Shown here: positions 24,076-33,795 of the stretch, one piece after another | Numbering within the stretch: position 1 is the stretch's first letter | How the letters are laid out: each line of letters begins with the position of its first letter | From: Sinotaia quadrata | Lineage: Eukaryota > Mollusca > Gastropoda > Architaenioglossa > Viviparidae | Direction: 5' to 3' | NCBI GenBank assembly: GCA_028829895.1 | Contig: CM054181.1 | Location: forward strand, 14,478,001 to 14,542,000 | Length of the DNA: 64,000 bases | Translations under genes and position numbers: made by a program | Notes under the pieces: generated by a model | What the model was told of the DNA's origin: nothing | Database searches by the model: none | The model's input: the letters and a program-made list of their open reading frames with translations, nothing else

Positions 24076-24147
24076 TGACGTCAAAGACAAGGCGTCATAA
24101 TCACGTGACGAACTTAACCTCTACGCCAGAACTTTGAAACAGCCAAT
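24076..24147. promoter_or_regulatory. CRE, E-box and CCAAT cluster
   Basis: TGACGTCA at 24076-24083, TCACGTGA at 24101-24108 and CCAAT near 24142 lie within 72 bp. CREB/ATF, bHLH-Zip and NF-Y sites commonly co-occur in animal promoters. No TATA box or confident first exon is visible on either side. Confidence 0.3.
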
Positions 24148-24409
24148 CGACTCGGTCAGTTTAACAAGTGGACCTCGTGTGACTGAAACAGGGTTCCAAA
24201 ATCCAAGCATCTTGGAAATCCTTTCTCTTCTTAGCCCATCTACTGAACTTCAATTGTTGATTCTTCATCTTAATTCCTCCCTCGTCCCCAGCCTTCAGAC
24301 CCGTCCGCAAAATCAACAAATGTTGAGATTGGACGTTAGCACAGCAACAATAACAAAAGAACGACTCCACCACCAAACTACTAGCCTACATTTATTTTAC
24401 TGCATCTTC

Positions 24410-24706
24410 AGAGTTTATACTTACAGACATCCTCACAGTTTATACTTACAGATATCCTCACAGTTTATACTTACAGATATCCTCACAGTTTATACTTACA
24501 GACATCCTCACAGTTTATACTTACAGATATCCTCACAGTTTATACTTACAGACATCCTCACAGTTTATACTTACAGACATCCTCACAGTTTATACTTACA
24601 GACATCCTCACAGTTTATACTTACAGACATCCTCACAGTTTATACTTACAGACATCCTCACAGTTTATACTTACAGATATCCTCACAGTTTATACTTACA
24701 GATATT
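24410..24706 (+). repeat. 25-bp tandem repeat, about 12 copies
   Basis: Unit CAGTTTATACTTACAGA(C/T)A followed by TCCTCA, almost perfectly homogeneous with only C/T at one position. Because 25 is not a multiple of 3, one reading frame visits three peptide registers. This yields a spurious 199-codon open frame (24134-24733). Confidence 0.98.
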
Positions 24707-25571
24707 GCAAATGTAAGTACGACGTCATACTAAAGCATTATACAGAAGTTTGAAAATAAACTTATTTAAAAATAAAATGTTTATTTCGAAAACAGTGCGT
24801 AAAAAATGACTAGGGCTGTTTCGTTCTCTTTTCCAGAACACATTCTTCTATGGCCTGTTCGTCAGCTGGCTTTCATGTATTAGCAGATAATCATACTGAA
24901 GCTTTTTAATCCACCGTACCAACCATCTGCAACTCTGGGCGAGCAACGATTGCAATCAGTGATGTGCCAACGGACACAGATCTACAGAAGCTTAACACAA
25001 GAGTATCCCCCCCCCCGACACACACACACACACACACACTCCAGGCGGTCCAATCATCTGCACCTTCTTCCTTAGAGAGAGGTTCAAATTTCCTTGAGAA
25101 GAGTGTTGCTATCAACAAGGCAGTCGTGAACTTTTGACCGTTCATCTTGCCCATCTGTTATCACCGCGAATCTCTAGCGTGCAATTATTTTCGTCTCGGG
25201 AATCTGGCATATTCTAAAGGCTCGTCAGCCATACTTGTAATTTCTTCCTGTATCTTTCAGCAAACGGACTGCTATATATATAGTTGTAAAATGTTTACTA
25301 CACAACCTACACAACCTACACATTCATTCAAGATCTAGAAAACAGCAAGAACAATTACAAAGATCCTCACAAACCCTCCCACCAAATAAATGAATTTAAA
25401 AAAAATAATCAAACAAGTAAATAACTCACATATTACCTTGGTGGTACTATACTGAGATTTTATTTATGTTCCTGTTACTTGAATGCAGTTAATTTCTTAA
25501 TTATGCATTTATTAGATCGATTATATCTTAATTAACAAAATTCCAGCTCTACCTAATATCGGTTTTGCTAA

Positions 25572-25575
<4 letters not shown>
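24707..25575. other. spacer with a short (CA)n tract
   Basis: C8 followed by (CA)n at 25008-25040; CTACACAAC duplicated at 25300-25320. No gene. Confidence 0.5.

Positions 25576-25630
<55 letters not shown>
25576..25630. repeat. (GT)n microsatellite
   Basis: Pure GT run of about 55 bp, followed at 25705-25737 by a T-rich tract. Confidence 0.98.
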
Positions 25631-25632
<2 letters not shown>

Positions 25633-25928
25633 TTGTTATATCAGTGAGTATTTGATTTGGGTGGTGACTGTTTTTCTTGTGAGGTCACCGTGTGATTGTG
25701 TATTTCTTTTTTCTTTTTTTTTTCTTTTTTTTTTTAATTATTTCGGACGGAGGCGGCCTATGAGAGTGTATTTATTAAATCAGTTATAAGAGAGTATGTG
25801 TTTCAGTGCTTTATTAATGCTGAGCGTGGCGAAGAAAAGTCTTGGGTTGTAAAGCTAGAAAGTAGCGTGTCATAATAACGTCACCTTAGTTTACCAGTGG
25901 CTTAAATTACATAATCTTGTTCTAATCT

Positions 25929-25985
25929 GTGAGTGTGTGCTTGTGTGTTTGTGTCTGTGTGTATGTGTGTGTGTGTGTGTGTGTG
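25929..25985. repeat. imperfect (GT)n tract
   Basis: GTGTGC, GTGTTTGTGTC and (GT)n segments. Confidence 0.9.
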
Positions 25986-26925
25986 ATTCTTTTGTCTTAA
26001 TGCGGAAGAAAGCAGTTGAGAAAATAATTTATATTTGTTAATCAGTGCCTTATTCAGTACCGATTAAAATGTTGACTACAGTCTCTACGGTTGTCTGTCT
26101 GTGTCTGAATTCACGCAGTAAATTCAAGAAATTGTCAGTCCATCATTGTTTTGCATCAACGAACTGTATGGTATTCCTTCACAGAAACAAGCACACACGC
26201 AGACGAATACTGTGTCACGTGCGTCCTCTACCCAATCCAACCCTCGCAGAAAGGGACGAACACGGATGAGCCTTAATTTTAAAAATAAATGTCGTTGTTG
26301 TTCTTGAAATAACGCAGTGATGCTCGATCTTGAAGTCTGAATCCAGCAGAAGCTATTTGTCTCAGCCCAGCGTTAGCAGAAGTGAAAAGGTTAAAATCTC
26401 ATACAACCCATAAGTGTTTGAGGTGGTGGCGAGTGAGGGTGGGTCGGCTTTGGGGACGGAAGAAGACGCGAGTATAAGGTAGTGCGTTTTTCTTCACCTG
26501 TCAAACATTCCACTGTGGCTGCCCACATTCCCCCCCCCCTACCCTCCAACTTGGGTCCTTTTTCCTCTTTACAACCACTCACCACCACCACTATCAACCA
26601 CATAAACACTAGTACCGTGACCTCCCTGAATCTAGATCGCTCATGTTTGACTTGATTTGAGGTCTAAACTCAAATTTTCGGGACACTTTCCAAATGACTT
26701 TTGAAGAAACAAAACAGTCTACTAGCAGACCACGAGCGGTATTTACCACTCTCGGCGTGGAGAGACAGTGTTAAGTAATCCCTCTTGGGGAGGTGGTGGT
26801 GGTGGAATATTTTAGTGTGAGCTTGAAACAAACAGCAAAAACAGCACAATCCTCTTGATTATTATTTTAACTGAGTGTCGTTTTTTCTATGTGTGCGAAT
26901 TATGTTTGGGAGAAGGAGTGTGTGG
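25986..26925. other. spacer, no gene seen
   Basis: G/A- and C-rich patches at 26410-26600 generate a proline/glycine-rich open frame that I reject. A GGTGGT run sits near 26792. Confidence 0.5.
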
Positions 26926-26926
26926 G

Positions 26927-26970
<44 letters not shown>
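26926..26970. repeat. (GTT)15 trinucleotide repeat
   Basis: Uninterrupted GTT repeat giving a poly-valine frame. Confidence 0.98.
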
Positions 26971-27327
26971 GAAAGAAGGCGATTGGTTCTCTCTACGAAC
27001 CATCGTGCTGAAATTCAAATGAGGAATGGTTCAGTTACAAGCAGATTGATGTTATTTATACTTTCATATTTTATTGCTACATATGAATTTAGATGTCCGT
27101 GTGACGTAAATATTTGTGATTCGACGATGCCAAGATTCAGAAAATTACATAGAAGAATCAGACATTCGTACTTCGCTGTTACATAAGTATTTAACTTTTC
27201 TGTTTCAGATACGTAGGCCTACTTACACTTCAATATCGCGTGTTTTTTTTAATGCAGTATTACATACTTCTGTTAAACTTCAGTTTTACATATTTGTCAG
27301 CGCTACATACTTTTGTGAAACTTCACT

Positions 27328-27533
27328 GTTACATACTTTTTAAAACCAGTGGAGCCAAGTGGAGATTGAGATGTTACATACTTTTTAAAACCAGTAGAGC
27401 CAAATGGAGATTGAGATGTTACATACTTTTTAAAACCAGTAGAGCCAAATGGAGATAGAGATGTTACATAATTTTTAAAACCAGTAGAGCCAAATGGAGA
27501 TAGAGATGTTACATAATTTTTAAAACCAGTAGT
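27328..27533 (+). repeat. 45-bp tandem repeat, 4.5 copies
   Basis: Copies at 27328, 27373, 27418, 27463 and 27508 contain GTTACATACTTTTTAAAACC and AGTAGAGCCAAATGGAGAT. The unit is 15 codons, so frames stay open on both strands with a 15-residue periodic peptide. The C/A change at ACATA(C/A)TTT and a TTG/TAG change separate early from late copies, giving a left-to-right gradient. Confidence 0.97.
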
Positions 27534-28853
27534 GGGTATGCTTGTAATTAGCGATCTCATGTAACTGTAGAAACAGAAATATTATTGTTCATTGTAAACG
27601 TTTTCATGAGGTTTGTAAAATATATGTTAGCGCGAAACTAACGGTTTATTATGAGAGACTGTAAGATCCGTCTATTACTGTCTCCACGAAGTCTTAAGTC
27701 TTAACGATTGTCCATGTTTATCGGCCCCTAAAGAGAAATATATTATTTTTCGTTTCAGCTGGTTCTTGTCCGGGTGTTTTGTTTTCTTTTTTGTATTTTG
27801 TCGAACTTTCTCACTCCTGTTTGAAAGAGTTGTCTGCATTTTCTTTATTTCACTGTCTCGATTTTTTTTCTTTACCATCTCACTTGATTTTCTTCTTTAT
27901 CTTCTTCTCTATCGTGTCTTATTTTTTCTCTATCTTGTCCTATTTTCTTTTTTATCTTATTCTATTTTCTTCTTTACATCACCTTAGTTTCTTCAGCATT
28001 TAGACTTAGTGTCTCCTCTATATTATCTAATTTTCTTCCCAAGCTCATTTTATTTTCTCTCCATAGCATCAAATTTTCTTCTTCGTCTCCCCTGTTTTCT
28101 TTCTTTTTTTCCACTCCCTCTGCACTATTAATCTGCACCCACCCCTACCACCATTCCCGGGAGAGTGTCATGAAGCAATTCAATTAATCACAGTTTATTT
28201 ATTCGTGGAACTAAGAAGAAAAAAGTGCATTGCTTGCATAATTTATTTTCACTTTGTTCTTGTCGCTGTCGATGATGAAAATCAGTGGCGCATATTTGAA
28301 ACAGTTGTGTGGGGTTTTTTTATGGTTTTTTTAAATGAGTTGGTTGTGACGTAATTAAGATTTACTGTTCTGAAGCTTCGACATCCAATGAAGCCTCTGC
28401 CCCTAATTTAACAGTTTAAAACTAAAATTCCAGATATAGAGCAATTACAGTTCCTCCCTCCACCACCACCACCACCCCGCTAACCCCAACCGTTTCGTTC
28501 TATGTTCGCCCCGTTCCTTTCTCCCCACCTCCCAGGGCTTCTGCAAATCTGTCCTAGGCAATCCAGGACAATAAATCAATTTTCATTCTTGTTTGTTTTG
28601 TGAAAAAAATAATTACAGTAATGGTGTCCTTAAAAGTCAGCTACGCGTTTGTTGAGAGAGTTGTTGTGGGTTAGGTTTTTAAAGTTGTTGTTTTAAAAAA
28701 AATAAGGTACTATAATAGTTGGAAGCCATTTGTAATGGCGTGTTCATGAATCCGAGTGAAGTGCCAACCAATTTCGCGTCAGTACCATTCGTTTGAAAAC
28801 AAATATTTGCAATAGGTGAATCTGGTCAGATATGTATAATATGTATATGATTA

Positions 28854-28856
<3 letters not shown>
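27534..28856. other. spacer with a T/C-rich tract
   Basis: 27770-28110 is a pyrimidine-rich stretch with repeated TATTTTCTT and TATCTTATTC. CCACCACCACC lies at 28461. No gene. Confidence 0.5.
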
Positions 28857-28925
<69 letters not shown>

Positions 28926-28946
28926 GTCAAACACACACACACACAC
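28857..28946. repeat. (CT)n then (CA)n
   Basis: A pure CT run of about 66 bp and, 8 bp later, a 16-bp CA run. Confidence 0.98.
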
Positions 28947-29159
28947 GTCGGTGTCAAGTTTAGCATATGTTTCAATAATGTTACGGAATCTAGGCACAAA
29001 ACAAAGTCTGGTTTGAATGAGTGATTCCAGTCAGAAGTTATTGGTCACCTAATGACCTCTTCTCTCTTATTTTTTACAACTCAGATTAGTACGGTGGGAA
29101 AAGTTTAAGACCGCACATTATAATGTGCTTGAAGCAGACATTTGACGTCATCATGGATT

Positions 29160-29757
29160 GCACGATATAACTTATTGAAGGAAGCAGTTTGACACACCAC
29201 TGAAATATAGCTGTAGTTTATGAAAGGAATTACGTCACTCCTGAAATATACTCTGTACAGAAGCAATTATGCAATCGCCGAAATAATAAAAGTTGTGCAG
29301 TACAGAAGGAATCGCCTTACCACCGGAAAACAAGTTGTACGTTACAGAAAAGAACGGTGTTACCACTCGAAAACAAGCTGTACATTACAGAAAGAAAGTA
29401 CGTCATCTCTGGAAAACAAGTTGTACATTACAGAAAAGAACGATGTTACCACTGGAAAACAAGCTGTACATTACAGAAAGAAAGTACGTCATCTCTGGAA
29501 AACAAGTTGTACATTACAGAAAAGAACGATGTTATCACTGGAAAACAAGCTGTACATTACAGAAAGAAAGTACGTCATCTCTGGAAAACAAGTTGTACAT
29601 TACAGAAAAGAACGATGTTATCACTGGAAAACAAGCTGTACATTACAGAAAGAAAGTACGTCATCTCTGGAAAACAAGTTGTACATTACAGAAAAGAACG
29701 ATGTTATCACTGGAAAACAAGCTGTACATTACAGAAAGAAATTACGTCACAAAATGG
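29160..29757 (+). repeat. 43-bp monomers in an 86-bp higher-order array
   Basis: Type A monomers read GGAAAACAAGTTGTACATTA then CAGAAAAGAACGATGTTA. Type B read GGAAAACAAGCTGTACATTA then CAGAAAGAAAGTACGTCATC. They alternate strictly (for example starts at 29411, 29454, 29497), so the true repeat is the 86-bp A+B dimer. The core at 29330-29745 is almost identical. Leftward units at 29160-29330 become progressively diverged monomers (GAAATATAGCTGTAGTTTAT and similar). Three overlapping plus-strand open frames of 137-180 codons are repeat artefacts. Confidence 0.95.
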
Positions 29758-29884
29758 GATAACAGACTGATAATAAAACGGGGATATTCAGCGGTTACTG
29801 ATTTGCGCGTCTGCCTATGATTTCAGAAGGCCTATATTGTTTATCGCAGTGAATAGACACTACCAAAACAACCTTAGCAACCAC

Positions 29885-30170
29885 AATTAGGATATCATTA
29901 TTTTAATGATAATATTTATAAATTAATTTTAGTATTCCTGTTATAATAATTTTGATTCATAATTATATTCAGTGTAATTACTGTATATAATTATTTCCAT
30001 TATTATTATTGTTATTTTCAGTATTATAATTATTATTTGTATTATTATTGTTATAATTATTTTCATAATTATTCCTGTTATTATTACTATTATTTTGCAA
30101 TATTATTGATATTTGGGGTGTATTCTTTTCCTCTTCTTATTTTAATAATAATTTCCGACGTTTTTTGCTT
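29885..30170. other. AT-rich low-complexity stretch
   Basis: Almost entirely TAATTATTATT, TTATTATTG and similar sequence, with no unit period. Confidence 0.8.
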
Positions 30171-30204
30171 AGTGTAAATGGCAAATTAGAGTGATCGATA
30201 GAGA

Positions 30205-30470
30205 CAGGTAATGATTCAATGCAGTTTTGTAAGGCAACGAATGATTCTACCAGTTTTGTTAGGTATTGGTTCTATCATTTATATACGGTAATGATTCTGC
30301 CACTTTTACAAGGCAATGGTTCTACCAGTTTCATAAGGTACTGATTCTATCCACTTTATTAGGTAACTTTCTACCGGTTTTATAAGGTACTAATTCTATC
30401 CACTTTATTAGGTAACTTTCTACCAGTTTTATAAGGTACTGATTCTAGCAGTTTTATTAGGTAAGAAAGG
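30205..30470 (+). repeat. ~25-bp minisatellite forming ~49-bp dimers
   Basis: Units read TAAGGTACTGATTCTA(C/T)C then (A/C)A(C/G)TTTTAT. From about 30340 they alternate long (GGTACTGATTCTATCCACTT) and short (GGTAACTTTCTACCAGTTTT) forms, a second higher-order dimer. A (TA)n tract follows at 30476-30492. Confidence 0.85.
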
Positions 30471-30774
30471 ATCACTTATATATATATATATAAGCCCTAC
30501 TTTCAGCTTTAGGTAGACAGTGCTTTAAAAACCAGCATTAGGTAGACATCAGTGTACATATACAAAACCTTCAAAACCACACTTGAATTCACAGAAGCAA
30601 CTATTGAAATATGTCACAGGTGTTTACAATATAAATAATATTAATAGGGAAAAATAACAAAATGAGTTTTTTATACAAATAAAATAATACAAGACTTAGG
30701 TAATCAACATATTTGTCTGCCTAATGCTGTGGGTTGATACAAGGCTGGTTTGTAAGCATTTTGGTCTGCTTAGG

Positions 30775-31105
30775 TATGTGGGTAGGGTTATAAAACAAAG
30801 GCTGATCAGTTGTTTATATATAAAACAAAGGCTGATCACATATATATATATAATAAAGCCTGTGATAACGCGAATTCTGAGTTAACGCGGTCGACATTTC
30901 CTATATTTATTCGCACATAGTGCGTTCCTTTTAAACCCCACATTAACGGACCCCGCTATTAACGCGACCCTCGCATTAACGCGATCCAATTTCATAGACC
31001 CCAATTATCGCGTTATAGCGATGTTTCACTGTGTATATATATATATCTCTAAAACCCAAGGCTGATTACTTTTATATATAAAACCATAGCTGTTCATATA
31101 TATGT
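30775..31105 (+). repeat. ~30-bp TATATA-AAAC-AAGGCTGATCA array, interrupted
   Basis: Units such as ATAAAACAAAGGCTGATCA separated by TTTATATATA occur to the left (30795-30840). Diverged ones (CTAAAACCCAAGGCTGATTA, AAAACCATAGCTGTTCATAT) occur to the right (31047-31100). The middle is occupied by an inserted element. Confidence 0.75.
30853..31033. mobile_element. short pogo/Tigger-like MITE
   Basis: The right end, read inward on the minus strand, is CAGTGAAACATCGCTATAAC followed by GCGATAATTGG. The left end reads ATAAAGCCTGTGATAACGCG followed by AATTCTGAG, a degenerate inverted match sharing the ATAACGCG core. Inside are repeated TTAACGCG motifs. (TA)n lies immediately outside both ends, so the TA target duplication usual for this group cannot be read unambiguously. 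At ~180 bp it can encode nothing. CAGTGAAAC..TATAACGCG-type ends are familiar from pogo/Tigger-type families; the exact family is not assigned. Confidence 0.55.
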
Positions 31106-31907
31106 CAGCAAAGTTTTACTCAGTAATGATCGAAGAAAAAAAAGGGGGGGCGGGGGCGGGAGGAGACAAAGAAAAATGGGAAAGGAAAAAGAGAAACAAT
31201 TCAGTACAAAAATTTAAAAAAACTGAGCCAAACAAGGATGTCAGACAAATCACTGCTGTTCAACCGCGGACTGATGAAGAGAGAGCGAGGGAAGAAAAAA
31301 AAGTATCAGTCTTCCTGTACTCAACAGAAACAAGTTTCAACGCACAGATGAAGGCAGATAAGCCAGGTACTCTTTGCCAGTAACCACCACCCCATTGCCC
31401 TTCGTTACGACCCCCACCTCCCAACTCTCCGTCTTCAGCGTGTTGCCATCGCGATTTCATCAACGCCGAGAGGTGTACTCCAGCTACTCCACCCCCAACC
31501 CTACCTCATCCTTAGGGTCCATAGCTATCGATTCATCGGGGTATGACCCGTGTCCGCCGATTAGATTAAAACCCGCAGTCCTTCATCATCAGTAACTGGA
31601 TGGACTTGTGAAAAGCCTGGGACTAAAGATTCCATCGTGGAACCAATCACCCGGTAATGGCACTCTAAGGATTCCTCAAGCCTTCTTTTCCACGAGACAA
31701 CGCCCTTCACAGACTCTGGGTATCGAAATCGGTGCTCGATGTCAGTCGCAGTGCGGCCAGTCTTAAGTGACAGAATTTCACGACGCAGTAATCGGTTCAA
31801 TATGGCGGAATGGCAGCAAGGAAGATAAAGCCGTGCATGGCTAAAAGAGACTAAAATATTATTTTTGTTGTCGTTTGTTTGGCTTTTTTTGTGTGCGTGT
31901 GTGTGGT
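31106..31907. other. spacer with higher-GC segment
   Basis: 31140-31200 is G- then A-rich. 31380-31820 has higher GC and open frames on both strands. The 79-codon minus-strand frame (31800 to 31561) ends ...LVPGFSQVHP(V) etc. but starts at TTG, and I find no homology. No gene is claimed. Confidence 0.35.
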
Positions 31908-31941
31908 GCTGTAGCTGCTGCTGCTGCTGCTGCTGTTGTTG
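31908..31941. repeat. (CTG)n/(TTG)n trinucleotide repeat
   Basis: GCTGTAGCTGCTGCTGCTGC and further units ending in TTG repeats. Confidence 0.95.
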
Positions 31942-32562
31942 TATTGAACATTTAACAAGATGGCAGTCGATCGCTAATCTTTAAAATTAAAAACAGTAAT
32001 TGTAGAAAAAACCAGTAGGAAAAAAATCAGCAATACAGCATACATTCAAGACGGCAACATACAAATAAAATTCCAGGGACATGCTATATTATCTTTGGTC
32101 TTATGTAAGTGCAATTTCTTGTTTGTATGTCCATGAAGCCTTCGCATGAAGATTTTCGAAAAAAAAGTTCCATGTAGAGAATGACGATGCCTATCTTCTG
32201 TCAACATGACTTCGTGCCAATCTTAAGGCGAAGGAATGAGGGCAAAGGGGAGAGCACCAAAGCGTTGGAACTAGTGGCAACAGTAGTACTTGTTACCGGT
32301 TAATGGGGATTTTATCGAGCCGCCTCCCTCCTCCAACTCGCCCATCACAATCACAATCAATACCTGTTGTAATGAAATCGTCAATCGTCAATCCAGACAA
32401 TCAGTCGCACACGAGCGCAAAAGTGAATCTAGATAAAATTAAAGAGCCAGTAGAGACGCAACGAATACCATTAATTTGGCAGTCTGGTTTTAGTGGTACT
32501 TTTACTCCCATGACGAATTCTACTGATTTTGACAGTACGTGTATATGTTGTTGTCAATGTGT
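31942..32562. other. spacer, no gene seen
   Basis: A 106-codon plus-strand open frame (32303-32623) ends in the GTGTGCATG repeat and has no recognisable domain. Confidence 0.4.
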
Positions 32563-32690
32563 GCGTTTGTGTGCATGTGATGAATCATATGTCGTTTATG
32601 TGCACGTATGTGTGTGCATGTGATGAATCTTATGTCGTTGTGTACGTATGTGTGTGCATGTGATGCATCGTATAATGTTTGTGCACTTCA
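32563..32690 (+). repeat. ~45-bp minisatellite, about 3 copies
   Basis: GTGTGCATGTGATGAATC(A/T)TA followed by TGTCGTT, with a longer (TTATGTGCACGTA) and a shorter (GTGTACGTA) linker. Confidence 0.85.
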
Positions 32691-32991
32691 GCACGAATAT
32701 GATGGCCAATAAAGAACCAACTACTTACTAAAGTACACACTCAAATTTTCGGCGCAACTTTGAACATTTTTTGACAACTCGCATAAACATCATGCCTATA
32801 ATTCTTTCCCTTGGAGACTGAGGAAAATATGAGGTACTGAGTGCGGCAGTTGAGAGATCTCTCAATCCCCATCACGGAGCTGAGGTACTGAGAGGAAAGA
32901 CTTGAAGATAAAGATATTAAAGAAAGATAATAAATTCCATGTATTGGCATGCAGACTGTAACGTAAAGGTTGTTAGCCTTATGGCGAAGAA

Positions 32992-33209
32992 AACGAATAG
33001 TGACTTTACAGAGTTACCTGTCACAAAGTGAAATGGTTTACTACAAGGAAGGCTACAATGAGAACGAATGGTGACTTTACAGAGTTACCTGTCACAAAGT
33101 GAAATGGTTTACTGCAAGGAAGGCTACAATGAGAACGAATGGTGACTTTACAGAGTTACATGTCACAAAGTGAAATGGTTTACTACAAGGAAGGCTACAA
33201 TGAGAACGT
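32992..33209 (+). repeat. 71-bp tandem repeat, 3 copies
   Basis: Copies start near 32992, 33063 and 33134 with AACGAAT(A/G)GTGACTTTACAG and contain CACAAAGTGAAATGGTTTAC. Only isolated substitutions separate them. Confidence 0.97.
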
Positions 33210-33604
33210 ATATTGCGACAGAAGCATAAGAATAAGTACAAAAATAACAATGGAGGAAAATGTAAGTACACGTATAATGTCCGTGCGACAGTGTACTGTG
33301 CCCGTCTGACCCCTTGAGGTCAATGGCAGGCATGTACGTCCTACGTTTCGTGCGCAAACCTATAAATAGAGGTAAATACATAGATTATATAAATAAATAG
33401 TTATTCGTGGACATTTAGGTGTTCAATGTAAACAGTTGTCTCAGTTCCATTGAGATGCGAACCCCAATAAACAAAACTATCTCGAAACAAATAACTGTCT
33501 CACTCCCAGTGCCTTAGACATCCCATAAGCAATTTGTCTCAATAAATCTGCCTTGGACACCCCATAAACAATTGCCTCACTACATCTACCTTAGACACCT
33601 TCCA

Positions 33605-33795
33605 AGCAATACCCACTAATTTTTACTAAATTACCACACAAGCAATACCCCACTAATGTTTCCTAAATTACCAAACAAGCAATACCCCACTAATGTTTCC
33701 TAAATTACCAAACAAGCAATACCCCACTAATGTTTCCTAAATTACCACACAAGCAATACCCCACTAATTTTTACTAAATTACCACACAAGCAATA
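33605..33795 (+). repeat. 37-bp minisatellite, 5 copies
   Basis: AAGCAATACCCCACTAATGT followed by TTCCTAAATTACCAAAC. Outer copies carry TTTTTACTAAATTACCACAC, inner ones TGTTTCCTAAATTACCAAAC, so variants are nested symmetrically. Confidence 0.95.

Noticed and set aside
24134..24733. 199-codon plus-strand open frame
   Set aside because: Two thirds of it is the 25-bp tandem repeat. The periodic peptide follows from the unit length, and the non-repeat part has no recognisable domain.
29220..29820. Three overlapping 137-180-codon open frames
   Set aside because: All are readings of the 43/86-bp array in different frames giving the same peptide set, as expected when 43 is not divisible by 3.
31561..31800. 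79-codon minus-strand frame in a higher-GC patch
   Set aside because: Starts at TTG, has no ATG, no splice context that I can defend and no recognised family. Kept only as a note.
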